64,000 bases of DNA from Stygiobacter electus (lineage in GTDB: Bacteria; Bacteroidota; Ignavibacteria; Ignavibacteriales; Melioribacteraceae). Of the stretch, positions 46,339 to 54,950 are shown piece by piece (the stretch's first letter is position 1; every line of letters begins with the position of its first letter). The stretch is taken from contig JARGDL010000002.1 of assembly GCA_029210465.1 (NCBI GenBank), forward strand, positions 124,001 through 188,000, written 5' to 3'. The notes under the pieces are model-generated. The model ran no database searches. It was not told the DNA's origin and saw only the letters and a program-made list of their open reading frames with translations. The translations under genes and the position numbers were made by a program.

Positions 46339-47335
46339 TTATCTTAGAAATAAATATTTCCAATTAATAATCTCAGTATTAATATTACTCTTACTTTATT
46401 TTGAGCTCTTTAATATTAATCTTCAGTCAATAATATTTTTAATCATCGCAATTATATTATTATTAACGCTTATCCACTTAAACGATAAAAGAAAAAAGGA
46501 AATCAATGAAATAAAAGAAGTGATAAAGAAAATTCGTAGTAACCAAATTAAAAATCCAAATGACATTAAACTAAGCAGCTCATTAAAAAATTTAGAAGAA
46601 GAAATTATACTAACACTTAATAGTTGGAATAATATTATTGAAAACATGAAAAAATTGGAACAAGCAAGAACTGAATTCTTAGGAAATGTATCGCATGAAC
46701 TAAGGACACCAATTTTCACAATACAGGGATATTTAGAAACGCTTTTGGATGGTGCAATAGAAGATAAAAATGTAAATAAAGTATTCTTGAAAAAAGCAAT
46801 GAATCATACAAATAATTTAAATACATTACTAAATGATCTTATTGATATTTCAATGATTGAAGCTGGACAAATGAGAATGAGCTTTCGATACTTCAATATT
46901 CATGATTTTTTGAAAAATTTGAAAAATGAATTTAATCAACAGGCTGAAGCAAAAGGATTAAAATTATTTTTACACTCGGTCAATGAAAAATTAGAACTAT
47001 TTGGTGATAAAAACAGATTAAGACAAGTAATGATAAACTTAATTACGAATGCAATTAAATACACTGAAAAAGGGAATGTAGAAATTGGAGTGATAGAAGA
47101 AGGCAATAGTGCTATTGTTTATGTTCAAGACACTGGATTTGGTATTTCACCGGAAGACTTGCCAAGAATTTTTGAAAGATTTTATAGAGTTGACAAAGAT
47201 AGATCTCGTGAACTTGGAGGTACTGGTTTAGGATTAGCCATTGTAAAACATATATTAGAAGCTCATGAATCAAAAATAAATGTTGAAAGCAAACCTAACG
47301 TTGGATCAAAATTCTATTTCCGATTAAAAAAGTGA
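46331..47335 (+). CDS. Sensor histidine kinase (PhoR-like)
   Basis: A 334-residue membrane kinase. Two closely spaced helices (about 10-28 and 34-52) leave almost no periplasmic loop, so any signal is likely sensed in the membrane or cytoplasm. The DHp motif VSHELRTPIFTIQGYLETL has its His near 122, and the ATP-binding N, G1 and G2 boxes follow (NLITNAIKYTEKG, DTGFGI, GGTGLGLAI). The frame opens at a TTG at 46307 inside the regulator. TTG at 46331 is preferred because it overlaps the regulator stop. Confidence 0.9.
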   Translation: MNNYLRNKYFQLIISVLILLLLYFELFNINLQSIIFLIIAIILLLTLIHLNDKRKKEINEIKEVIKKIRSNQIKNPNDIKLSSSLKNLEEEIILTLNSWNNIIENMKKLEQARTEFLGNVSHELRTPIFTIQGYLETLLDGAIEDKNVNKVFLKKAMNHTNNLNTLLNDLIDISMIEAGQMRMSFRYFNIHDFLKNLKNEFNQQAEAKGLKLFLHSVNEKLELFGDKNRLRQVMINLITNAIKYTEKGNVEIGVIEEGNSAIVYVQDTGFGISPEDLPRIFERFYRVDKDRSRELGGTGLGLAIVKHILEAHESKINVESKPNVGSKFYFRLKK

Positions 47336-47368
47336 AAATCTTCAACAAATAATTATTTAAATCATTTA

Positions 47369-47397
47369 TTGACAGCTAAAAAGCTATTCCATATATT
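47369..47397 (+). promoter_or_regulatory. Sigma-70-type promoter of rplU-rpmA
   Basis: TTGACA (47369-47374), a 17-bp spacer and TATATT (47392-47397) lie 33 bp before the rplU start. This is a complete consensus -35 box and a near-consensus -10. Expected transcription start is near 47404, within the palindrome TCAAAATTTTGA. Confidence 0.65.
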
Positions 47398-47430
47398 TAC
47401 GCCTCAAAATTTTGAAGTATTGGAGGAAGA

Positions 47431-47739
47431 ATGTTTGCAGTTGTTGATATAGCTGGGCAACAATTTAAAGTTACTGAAAAAACAAAATATTATGTTCCAC
47501 TTTTAAAAGCTGAACCTAATTCTGAAATTGTTTTTGATAAAGTTTTGTTATATGGTGATGATAGCGGTACTAAAATTGGCGCTCCAACTTTAAACGATGT
47601 AAAAGTTTATGCTAAAGTTCTTGAACATACAAAAGATGATAAAGTAATTGTATTCAAGAAAAAAATTCGCATCTCTTATAAAAGAAAAAGAGGTCACAGA
47701 CAACAATTAACAAGAATAGAAGTTACTAAAATAGCATAG
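47431..47739 (+). CDS. rplU: 50S ribosomal protein bL21
   Basis: A 102-residue large-subunit protein. Recognised from the N-terminal [24 protein letters not shown], the [16 protein letters not shown] stretch and the basic tail [22 protein letters not shown]. The strong ribosome-binding site TTGGAGGAAG and the consensus promoter upstream agree with high expression. It is followed by rpmA 17 bp later. Confidence 0.98.
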   Translation: MFAVVDIAGQQFKVTEKTKYYVPLLKAEPNSEIVFDKVLLYGDDSGTKIGAPTLNDVKVYAKVLEHTKDDKVIVFKKKIRISYKRKRGHRQQLTRIEVTKIA

Positions 47740-47756
47740 TAACTGGAGGAAATTTT

Positions 47757-48017
47757 ATGGCACATAAAAAAGGTCAAGGTTCATCTCGTAACGGTCGCGA
47801 TAGCAATCCGCAATATCTTGGTGTGAAAGCTTTTGGCGGTGAATTTGTTTCTGCTGGTTCAATTTTAGTTAGACAAAAAGGAACAAATTTTCATCCTGGT
47901 AAAAATGTAAAACTTGCCGGAGATCATTCTTTATTTTCAACTATAGATGGTTATGTGAAATTCGAACGCAAAAAAAATGACCGAAAATATGTAAGTGTTC
48001 TTGAATCACGAGCATAA
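47757..48017 (+). CDS. rpmA: 50S ribosomal protein bL27
   Basis: An 86-residue large-subunit protein whose N-terminus reaches the peptidyl transferase centre. Recognised from [40 protein letters not shown] and [20 protein letters not shown]. It lacks the cleavable Firmicutes-type N-terminal extension, starting directly with MAHKKG. rplU-rpmA is the conserved pair; obgE, often next, is absent here. Confidence 0.98.
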   Translation: MAHKKGQGSSRNGRDSNPQYLGVKAFGGEFVSAGSILVRQKGTNFHPGKNVKLAGDHSLFSTIDGYVKFERKKNDRKYVSVLESRA

Positions 48018-48033
48018 TTCAAACCAAATTTTT

Positions 48034-48056
48034 ACCCCGCTTTTGCGGGGTTTTTT
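48034..48056 (+). terminator. Rho-independent terminator after rpmA
   Basis: A 7-bp GC-rich stem ACCCCGC (48034-48040) / GCGGGGT (48045-48051), loop TTTT, then TTTTTT (48051-48056). One of the cleanest terminators in the window. Confidence 0.95.
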
Positions 48057-48110
48057 GTTTTAAACTTTTCTTTTTATTAGTTTGCAAAAAAAATCTTGGG
48101 GCGTTCTTTC

Positions 48111-49649
48111 ATGTTTTCAAAAGTTCTTTCTGGTGCAACAATAGGTATTGATGCCTATATTGTTGAGGTCGAAACGCATAGTGAAAATAATATTCCTGCT
48201 ATTTCAATTGTTGGTTTGCCAGATAATGCTGTTAAAGAAAGTAAAGAAAGAGTTACAGCGGCAATTAAAAATTCTGGTATTGTTCTCCCTCATAGAAAAC
48301 TAACTGTTAATTTAGCTCCTGCCGATATTAAAAAAGAAGGCAGTTCTTTTGATTTACCAATCGCTATTGGAATTTTATTAGCAACAGAAATTTTTAGTTC
48401 AGATAAAATTGAACAAACTTTATTACTCGGCGAACTTTCTCTTGATGGTACACTTAGAAAAATTAAAGGTGCTTTACCTATCACTGTTGAAGCAAATAAA
48501 AAAGATATTAAAAATATTGTTCTCCCTGCTGATTCAGTCCATGAAGCTTCAATTGTGGATGGAATAAATGTTTATGGAATGAATACATTAAATGAAGTAA
48601 TTGAATTTTTGAAAGATGAAAAAGAATTTCAACCTATTGTTACTGATAAAGAAAAATTATTTTCTAAAGTCAACGTATATCATTTAGATTTTTCAGATGT
48701 AAAAGGACAAGAAAATGTAAAGCGTGCTTTAGAAATTGCAGCTGCTGGCGGTCATAATATAATTATGATTGGACCTCCTGGAAGTGGAAAAACTATGCTT
48801 GCAAAAAGATTGCCTACTATACTTCCACCTTTAACTTTTGAAGAAGCACTTGAAACAACTAAAATTCATTCAGTTGCTGGTATTTTACCAAAAGATAAAG
48901 CAATAATTACAGAAAGACCTTTTAGAAGTCCTCACCACACAGTTAGCGATGCGGCATTAATTGGTGGTGGTTCATTTCCAAGACCTGGAGAAGTTTCATT
49001 TGCACATCATGGTGTTTTATTTTTAGATGAACTTCCAGAATTTAAAAAAAATGTTCTCGAAGTAATGCGTCAACCACTAGAAGATTATAAAGTAACAGTA
49101 AGCCGCTCTAAAATGTCTATTGAATTTCCTGCTAATTTTATGCTTGCTGCAGCAATGAATCCATGCCCTTGCGGTTATTTTACAGATCCATATCACGAAT
49201 GCACATGTAACACTACTATGATTCAAAAATATATGGCTAAAATTAGTGGGCCACTGCTTGATAGAATTGATATTCACATTGAAGTCCCCGCAGTGAAGTT
49301 TAATGAATTAGCTTCAAAACAATCAGGTGAAAAATCTTCTGAAATTAGAAAGCGTGTTATTAATGCTCGAAAAATTCAGCAGGAAAGATTTAAAGAAATA
49401 AAACATGTCTTTAAGAATGCTGATATGACTACAAAAGAAATAAAAATATTCTGTCAGCTTGATAAAGCAAGTGAAGATTTATTAAAAATGGCAATGAACA
49501 GATTGGGACTTTCTGCTCGTGCTTATGATAGAATTTTAAAAGTATCAAGAACCATTGCAGATTTGGATAATTCTGAGTCCATTCTTGCAAATCATGTATC
49601 AGAAGCTATTCAATATAGAAGTCTTGACAGAGATATTTGGGGTCATTAA
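48111..49649 (+). CDS. comM: ComM/YifB-type AAA+ ATPase (Mg-chelatase-like)
   Basis: A 512-residue hexameric AAA+ helicase of the YifB/ComM family, which promotes branch migration when single-stranded DNA is integrated during natural transformation. The N-terminal lon-protease-like fold (SGATIGIDAYIVEVE) is followed by Walker A GPPGSGKTM (about 220-228), the LFLDELPEF Walker B and a zinc-binding CPCGYFTDPYHECTC cluster, ending in the C-terminal Mg-chelatase domain. The frame opens at a TTG at 48096; the ATG at 48111 matches the normal family start. Together with comF it is a second competence-type gene in the window. Confidence 0.92.
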   Translation: MFSKVLSGATIGIDAYIVEVETHSENNIPAISIVGLPDNAVKESKERVTAAIKNSGIVLPHRKLTVNLAPADIKKEGSSFDLPIAIGILLATEIFSSDKIEQTLLLGELSLDGTLRKIKGALPITVEANKKDIKNIVLPADSVHEASIVDGINVYGMNTLNEVIEFLKDEKEFQPIVTDKEKLFSKVNVYHLDFSDVKGQENVKRALEIAAAGGHNIIMIGPPGSGKTMLAKRLPTILPPLTFEEALETTKIHSVAGILPKDKAIITERPFRSPHHTVSDAALIGGGSFPRPGEVSFAHHGVLFLDELPEFKKNVLEVMRQPLEDYKVTVSRSKMSIEFPANFMLAAAMNPCPCGYFTDPYHECTCNTTMIQKYMAKISGPLLDRIDIHIEVPAVKFNELASKQSGEKSSEIRKRVINARKIQQERFKEIKHVFKNADMTTKEIKIFCQLDKASEDLLKMAMNRLGLSARAYDRILKVSRTIADLDNSESILANHVSEAIQYRSLDRDIWGH

Positions 49650-49656
49650 TAAATGT

Positions 49657-49674
49657 ATAATTATGCATAATTAT
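49657..49674. promoter_or_regulatory. Perfect 18-bp palindrome upstream of the ilv-leu promoter
   Basis: ATAATTATGCATAATTAT (49657-49674) is self-complementary over 18 bp, between the comM stop and the ilv promoter. Its layout loosely recalls an arginine-repressor box. It could equally be part of a terminator or a site for a branched-chain regulator. No experimental basis. Confidence 0.4.
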
Positions 49675-49675
49675 G

Positions 49676-49698
49676 AAAAATTATAAAAATAATTTTTT
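49676..49698 (+). terminator. Possible AT-only terminator after comM
   Basis: AAAAATTAT (49676-49684) / ATAATTTTT (49689-49697) closes on loop AAAA and runs into T residues. The stem has no G-C pairs, so it is weak; it would separate comM from the ilv promoter 8 bp on. Confidence 0.4.
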
Positions 49699-49705
49699 AC
49701 AACTA

Positions 49706-49734
49706 TTGACATATTGAAAATCTGACATTATATT
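49706..49734 (+). promoter_or_regulatory. Sigma-70-type promoter of the ilv-leu operon
   Basis: TTGACA (49706-49711), a 17-bp spacer and TATATT (49729-49734). Same boxes and spacing as the rplU promoter. The expected start is near 49741, which leaves a transcribed leader of about 275 nt before the ilvD ATG at 50016. Confidence 0.65.
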
Positions 49735-49740
49735 CGAAAC

Positions 49741-50015
49741 AAAAATAAATAAACACTTGAAAAACTTGACGCAAAATATTGCCAAATTAAATTCACTCGT
49801 TACTAAACGAGATAATAATTTTGCGTCTTCAACTTTAAACCTTTCTTCAGAAATTTCACTTCTAGGGATTATCAATATTCTAATTATTCTAGGAATTATT
49901 ATTCTAAAATAGAATATTTGGTCAATCCCAAAATCACATTACAAAAATAAAAAATAGATTTCGGGGTTGACCGAAGCCCTAAAGTTATATCTGAAGATTT
50001 ATTTTGAGGAATTTT
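49741..50015 (+). promoter_or_regulatory. Long structured leader of the ilv-leu operon, probable attenuator
   Basis: This 275-nt stretch between the promoter and ilvD holds no annotated gene. It contains the 51-codon leader peptide (49757-49912) and three pairing segments. Segment 1 GGGATT (49865-49870) can pair with the AATCCC inside segment 2 (49924-49929). Segment 2 GGTCAATCCC (49920-49929) pairs over 10 bp with segment 3 GGGGTTGACC (49963-49972; one G-T pair). Part of segment 3 can instead form TTCGG (49960-49964) / CCGAA (49971-49975). Mutually exclusive pairings beside a control peptide are the architecture of an attenuator. No T-rich terminator follows the last hairpin, so the exact mechanism stays open. 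Confidence 0.6.
49757..49912 (+). CDS. Ile/Leu-rich leader peptide of the ilv-leu operon
   Basis: A 51-residue frame beginning at TTG 49757 (MKNLTQ; a second TTG is at 49766) and stopping with TAG at 49910-49912. Residues 33-51 read ISLLGIINILIILGIIILK: nine Ile and five Leu in nineteen positions, just before the stop. There is no ATG and no clear ribosome-binding site, but TTG starts are common in this genome. The run could also be a membrane helix, so a small membrane protein is the alternative. Position, codon content and following RNA segments favour a control peptide that makes ribosomes stall when charged tRNA-Ile or tRNA-Leu is short. Confidence 0.6.
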   Translation: MKNLTQNIAKLNSLVTKRDNNFASSTLNLSSEISLLGIINILIILGIIILK

Positions 50016-51695
50016 ATGAGGTCAGATTTAATTAAAAAAGGTTTCGACAAAGCTCCGCATCGTAGTTTGTTAAAAGCTACTGGAGTGATTAAAAATGATG
50101 ATGATTTTAATAAACCATTCATTGGAATTGCAAATTCTTACATTGATATTATTCCAGGTCATGTTCATTTGCAAGAATTTGGAAAATTAATTAAAGATGC
50201 TGTTAGAAAAGCTGGTGGTGTTCCATTCGAATTTAACACCATCGGTGTTGATGATGGAATTGCAATGGGACATTTAGGAATGAGATTTTCTTTAGCCAGC
50301 CGTGAATTAATTGCTGATAGTGTTGAGACTGTTGTTGAAGCCCATAGACTTGATGGTTTAATATGTATTCCAAATTGCGATAAAATTGTGCCTGGTATGT
50401 TGATGGCTGCAGCTCGTGTTGATATTCCTACAATTTTTATTTCTGGTGGGCCTATGAAAGCTGGTAAACTTCCCACTGGTGAAAAAGTTGATCTGATTTC
50501 TGTGTTTGAAGGTGTTGGTAAATACAGTACTGGTGAAATTGATGACGATAAATTAAAACTTCTTGAAAATTATAGTTGTCCTTCTTGCGGCTCTTGTTCC
50601 GGTATGTTTACTGCAAATTCAATGAATTGTTTGTGTGAAGCTCTTGGCATGGCTTTACCTGGAAATGGAACAATTTTGGCAATTGATCCTAAAAGAAAAG
50701 AACTAGCAGTAAAAGCAGCTGAACAAATATTACATCTTGTTGAAAATGATTTACGACCAAGTAAAATCCTAAATTTGAATTCCTTCAAAAATGCTTTCAC
50801 ACTTGATTTAGCTATGGGTGGAAGTACAAATACAATTCTTCACACACTTGCAATTGCAGAAGAAGCTGGTGTAAAATTGGATCTAAATTTACTTAATGAA
50901 CTTTCGGAAAAAACACCTTATCTATGTAAAGTTAGTCCTGCTACAAGAAATGTTCATATTGAAGATGTTGATCGTGCTGGTGGAATTTCTGCAATCTTGA
51001 AGGAATTAACGAAATTAAATTTATTAGATGAATCTGCATTAACAGTAACAGGAAAAACTTTAGGTGAAAATATATCTGATGCAGAAATAAAAGATTTTGA
51101 AGTTATCCATACAGTTGAAAATCCTTATTCTCAAAAAGGTGGACTTGCTATTTTATTTGGAAATTTAGCTCCTGACGGTTCAATTGTTAAAACTGGTGCA
51201 GTTGATGAAAAATTAATGAAGTTTAGCGGTCCAGCAAAAATTTATGAATCACAAGAAGAAGCTGTTGAAAAAATTCTTAAAGGTGATGTAAAAGCTGGTG
51301 ATGTTGTAGTTATTCGTTATGAAGGACCAAAAGGTGGACCGGGAATGCCTGAAATGTTAACCCCAACTTCTGCAATTATGGGGCAAGGACTTGGTGATAA
51401 AGTTGCATTAATTACAGATGGAAGATTTTCTGGTGGAACTCGCGGTGCATGTATTGGCCATGTATCTCCTGAAGCTGCCGAACGGGGACCAATTTCAGCT
51501 CTTCAAAATGGTGATATTATCGAAATTGATATTCCCAATAGAAAATTAAATGTTCAACTTTCTGATGAAGAAATTAAAAAAAGAATTTCTTCACTACCAG
51601 AATTTAAACCAAAAATTACTAAAGGTTACCTTGCTCGTTACAGCAAGATGGTAACTTCTGCTAATCGCGGCGCAATTTTAAAAACTAATTTTTAG
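50016..51695 (+). CDS. ilvD: Dihydroxyacid dehydratase
   Basis: Dehydrates dihydroxy-isovalerate and -methylvalerate to the keto-acids of valine and isoleucine; an iron-sulfur enzyme. The 559-residue length is normal. Cluster ligands appear in [11 protein letters not shown] and [17 protein letters not shown], and the C-terminus has [20 protein letters not shown] and [20 protein letters not shown]. The ATG at 50016 has GAGGA 5 bp upstream; a TTG at 50004 overlaps that site and is rejected. First structural gene of the superoperon. Confidence 0.97.
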   Translation: MRSDLIKKGFDKAPHRSLLKATGVIKNDDDFNKPFIGIANSYIDIIPGHVHLQEFGKLIKDAVRKAGGVPFEFNTIGVDDGIAMGHLGMRFSLASRELIADSVETVVEAHRLDGLICIPNCDKIVPGMLMAAARVDIPTIFISGGPMKAGKLPTGEKVDLISVFEGVGKYSTGEIDDDKLKLLENYSCPSCGSCSGMFTANSMNCLCEALGMALPGNGTILAIDPKRKELAVKAAEQILHLVENDLRPSKILNLNSFKNAFTLDLAMGGSTNTILHTLAIAEEAGVKLDLNLLNELSEKTPYLCKVSPATRNVHIEDVDRAGGISAILKELTKLNLLDESALTVTGKTLGENISDAEIKDFEVIHTVENPYSQKGGLAILFGNLAPDGSIVKTGAVDEKLMKFSGPAKIYESQEEAVEKILKGDVKAGDVVVIRYEGPKGGPGMPEMLTPTSAIMGQGLGDKVALITDGRFSGGTRGACIGHVSPEAAERGPISALQNGDIIEIDIPNRKLNVQLSDEEIKKRISSLPEFKPKITKGYLARYSKMVTSANRGAILKTNF

Positions 51696-51703
51696 GAGTT
51701 ATA

Positions 51704-53422
51704 ATGAAAAATGATCCAAACTACATGAGTGGCGCAGAAATATTTTTTGAATGCCTTAGAAGAGAAAATGTTGAATATATTTTTGGATATCCGGGCGGAG
51801 CTGTACTAAAAATTTATGAACATCTTTATGATGTTGACTTTCTTAAACACATTTTAGTTCGACATGAACAAGGTGCAGTTCACGCTGCTGAAGGTTATGC
51901 AAAAGCAAGTGGTAAAGTTGGTGTTGTTTTAGTTACCTCCGGGCCAGGTGCAACTAACACCGTTACAGGAATTGCAGATGCTTACATGGATTCTGTTCCT
52001 ATAGTAGTTTTTACAGGACAAGTTTCTTCTCATCTTATCGGTAACGATGCTTTTCAAGAAGCTGATATTGTGGGCATAACAAGACCAATTACAAAACACA
52101 ATTTCCTTGTTCGTGATGTTAAAGAATTAGCTTCAACAATTAAAAAAGCTTTTTACATTGCTTCAACTGGAAGACCAGGACCTGTTGTTGTTGATTTACC
52201 AAAAGATGTTATTGCTTCAAAATGTATTTTCAAATATCCCGAAGAAGTTGATGTACGTGGTTATAAACCAACTTATAAAGGTAATAGCAATCAAATTAAA
52301 AAAGCTGCTGAAATAATTTCAAAAGCAAAAAGACCATTGTTGTATGTTGGTGGCGGAGTTATTATGTCTGGTAGTTCAGAAGAACTTAAAATTTTTGCAC
52401 GTGAAAACAAATTACCAGTTACAATGACTTTACAAGGTTTGGGTGCATTCCCTGGTACTGATCCTCTTTCGCTTGGTATGTTAGGCATGCACGGAACATA
52501 CTGGGCAAATCGTGCTGTTGATAATTGTGATGTCTTGGTTTCTCTCGGTGCAAGATTTGATGACCGTGTAACTGGTAAAGTAGAAACTTTTTGTAATAAA
52601 GCTTACAAAATTCATGTTGATATCGATCCTACAGCTATAGATAAAAATGTTATTGTTGATCTTCCAATCGTGGGAGATGTAAAACATGTTCTTGCTGAAC
52701 TTGCCGCAGAAATGATAAACCCACCTGATACAACTGAATGGCTTGAACAAATTGAAGAATGGAAAAATGAATGTCCTTTAGATTATGAAAAAAATGATGG
52801 CCGTTTAAGAAGTGAATTTGTTATTGAAAAAATATTTGAAAAAACAAAAGGAGATGCTGTTGTTGTTACTGATGTAGGTCAGCATCAAATGTGGACAGCT
52901 CAATATTATAAATACAACCATCCAAGATCAAATATTACAAGTGGAGGTTTGGGTACAATGGGTTTTGGATTACCTGCTTCAATTGGAGCTTCGTTTGCAG
53001 TAAAAGATAGACCTGTTGTTTGTATAAGTGGCGATGGTGGTTTTCAAATGAATATTCAGGAATTGATAACCGCTGTTTATAATAAATTACCTTTAAAAAT
53101 TTTCATTCTTAATAATTCATTTTTAGGTATGGTTCGCCAATGGCAAGAATTATTTCATCAAGAGAAATATAGTTTTACAGATTTAGGAAATAGTAACCCA
53201 GATTTTGTAAAAGTTAGTCAAGCTTTCGGAATTGAATCTTATTCAACTGATAATCCAAATGAAGTTGAATCTCTTTTAGATAAAGCAATGTCAATAAATG
53301 ATAGACCAATATTAATTGAATTTAGAGTTGTAAAAGAAGATATGGTTTTCCCAATGATTCCAAGTGGAGCTTCAATTTCTGATATGATGGTAAAAAGATT
53401 AAATCCAAAGAGGATGATATAA
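51704..53422 (+). CDS. ilvB: Acetolactate synthase large (catalytic) subunit
   Basis: Thiamine-diphosphate enzyme that joins two pyruvates to acetolactate, or pyruvate with 2-oxobutyrate for isoleucine. The 572-residue protein has the catalytic Glu in RHEQGAVHAAEGYAKASG (about 49-66), the FAD-domain block LGARFDDRVTGK and the cofactor motif GDGGFQMNIQELITA with the following Asn pair. The stop overlaps the next start (TAATG). Feedback control comes from ilvN. Confidence 0.97.
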   Translation: MKNDPNYMSGAEIFFECLRRENVEYIFGYPGGAVLKIYEHLYDVDFLKHILVRHEQGAVHAAEGYAKASGKVGVVLVTSGPGATNTVTGIADAYMDSVPIVVFTGQVSSHLIGNDAFQEADIVGITRPITKHNFLVRDVKELASTIKKAFYIASTGRPGPVVVDLPKDVIASKCIFKYPEEVDVRGYKPTYKGNSNQIKKAAEIISKAKRPLLYVGGGVIMSGSSEELKIFARENKLPVTMTLQGLGAFPGTDPLSLGMLGMHGTYWANRAVDNCDVLVSLGARFDDRVTGKVETFCNKAYKIHVDIDPTAIDKNVIVDLPIVGDVKHVLAELAAEMINPPDTTEWLEQIEEWKNECPLDYEKNDGRLRSEFVIEKIFEKTKGDAVVVTDVGQHQMWTAQYYKYNHPRSNITSGGLGTMGFGLPASIGASFAVKDRPVVCISGDGGFQMNIQELITAVYNKLPLKIFILNNSFLGMVRQWQELFHQEKYSFTDLGNSNPDFVKVSQAFGIESYSTDNPNEVESLLDKAMSINDRPILIEFRVVKEDMVFPMIPSGASISDMMVKRLNPKRMI

Positions 53423-53937
53423 TGAAAAAACATACTATTTCAATTTTAGTTGAAAATCATTTTGGTGCTTTCGATCGTGTAGCAACAATGTTCAGCGGTA
53501 AAGGTTTTAACATTCGCAGTATTTCAATTGGTGAAACAGAAATTGAAGAGATTTCCAGAATGACAGTTGTTACAGAAGGTGATGATAAAATAATTGATCA
53601 AATCGTAAAACAATTAAATCGTTTAATTGATACTATTAAAGTTGTTGATTTGACAGGTTCACCTCACATTGAAAGAGAATTAGCCTTGATTAAAGTTTCA
53701 GTTCCTAAAGGTTCAATGGAAGAAATAAAAAATATAAATGACATTTTTAGAGGTAACATTGTTGATATTACAGGTCGTTCAATGACATTAGAAATTACTG
53801 GTCCACCTGATAAAATTGATGCTGCAATTAATCTTCTTTCAGCATTTGGGATTAAAGAAATTGCCCGCAGTGGAATTGTAGCCCTTAAACGCGGTGAACA
53901 AATTAAAATTAAAAAAGAAAAAAATTTAACAACATAA
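53422..53937 (+). CDS. ilvN: Acetolactate synthase small (regulatory) subunit
   Basis: A 171-residue ACT-domain protein. The N-terminal ACT domain is visible (KHTISILVENHFGAFDRVAT, then GFNIRSISIGETEIE, SRMTVVTEG), with a second ferredoxin-like domain in the C-terminal half. ACT domains bind valine or other branched-chain products and inhibit IlvB. The ATG overlaps the ilvB stop, coupling the two subunits. The ilvH/ilvN distinction between isozymes cannot be read from the sequence. Confidence 0.96.
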   Translation: MKKHTISILVENHFGAFDRVATMFSGKGFNIRSISIGETEIEEISRMTVVTEGDDKIIDQIVKQLNRLIDTIKVVDLTGSPHIERELALIKVSVPKGSMEEIKNINDIFRGNIVDITGRSMTLEITGPPDKIDAAINLLSAFGIKEIARSGIVALKRGEQIKIKKEKNLTT

Positions 53938-53952
53938 AAAGGAAACACTAAA

Positions 53953-54942
53953 ATGAAAGTCTATTATGATAGCGATGCAAATCTTGATTTTTTGAAAGAT
54001 AAAAAAATTGCTGTTCTTGGTTTTGGAAGTCAAGGACATGCTCATGCACTCAATCTTAAAGAAAGCGGAATGAATGTTTGTGTTGGTTTAAGAAAAAATT
54101 CTCCATCTGTTGAAAAAGCTAAAGCGGGTGGCTTAGAAGTTAAATCTGTTGCTGAAGCAGTAAAATCTTCTAATGTTATTATGATTTTACTTCCCGATCA
54201 AAATCAGAAAAAAGTTTACGATGAAGAAATTGCTCCAAACTTAAAATCTGGTGATACACTTGCTTTTGGTCATGGCTTTAATATTCATTACAAACAAATC
54301 GTTCCACCTGCAGATGTTAATGTTATGATGATTGCACCTAAAGGTCCAGGACATTTAGTTCGTCGTACTTTTCAGGAAGGAAGTGGTGTTCCATGTTTAA
54401 TTGCTGTTTATCAAGATCCTTCTGGCAATACTAAAGATTTAGCTCTTGCTTGGGCAAAAGGTATTGGTGGAACTCGTGCTGGTGTAATTGAAACTAATTT
54501 TAAAAATGAAACTGAAACAGATTTATTTGGTGAACAAGCTGTTCTTTGTGGCGGCTCAGCTCAATTAATTAAAGCTGGTTTTGAAACTCTTGTTGAAGCT
54601 GGTTATCCACCAGAACTTGCTTACTTTGAATGTATGCATGAAATGAAATTAATAGTTGACCTTTACTACGAAGGTGGTTTATCTCGCATGAATTATTCTG
54701 TTAGTGATACTGCTGAATATGGCGGAATGACTCGCGGTCCAAGAATTATTACTAATGAAACCAAAAAAGAAATGAAAAAAATTCTTGATGAAATTCAAAG
54801 TGGGAAATTTGCAAATGAATGGTTGAATGAATATAACTCAGGTTCACCAAACTTTAATAAACTCCGTGAAGAAAATAAAAATCATACTATCGAAATTGTT
54901 GGCTCAAAACTTCGCAGTATGATGAGTTGGTTAAAAAAATAG
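53953..54942 (+). CDS. ilvC: Ketol-acid reductoisomerase, class I
   Basis: Isomerises and reduces acetolactate and acetohydroxybutyrate with NAD(P)H. Short, class I type (329 residues). The Rossmann loop is [18 protein letters not shown]; metal-binding Asp and Glu lie in [14 protein letters not shown] (about 190-203) and a second metal site follows in the C-terminal helices ([14 protein letters not shown]). The cofactor-specifying loop reads [12 protein letters not shown]. Confidence 0.98.
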   Translation: MKVYYDSDANLDFLKDKKIAVLGFGSQGHAHALNLKESGMNVCVGLRKNSPSVEKAKAGGLEVKSVAEAVKSSNVIMILLPDQNQKKVYDEEIAPNLKSGDTLAFGHGFNIHYKQIVPPADVNVMMIAPKGPGHLVRRTFQEGSGVPCLIAVYQDPSGNTKDLALAWAKGIGGTRAGVIETNFKNETETDLFGEQAVLCGGSAQLIKAGFETLVEAGYPPELAYFECMHEMKLIVDLYYEGGLSRMNYSVSDTAEYGGMTRGPRIITNETKKEMKKILDEIQSGKFANEWLNEYNSGSPNFNKLREENKNHTIEIVGSKLRSMMSWLKK

Positions 54943-54950
54943 GTGGATGA

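Noticed and set aside
47404..47415. Palindrome TCAAAATTTTGA at the rplU start site as an operator
   Set aside because: Short AT-rich palindromes of this size are expected by chance in this base composition, and the promoter needs no further explanation.
49681..49875. A 64-codon open frame on the minus strand across the ilv leader
   Set aside because: It is antisense to the Ile/Leu peptide, has no ribosome-binding site, covers promoter sequence and has no recognisable composition.
49741..50015. T-box riboswitch upstream of ilvD
   Set aside because: The conserved T-box bulge sequence (AGGGTGGNACCGCG) and specifier stem are not seen, whereas a codon-rich peptide is.
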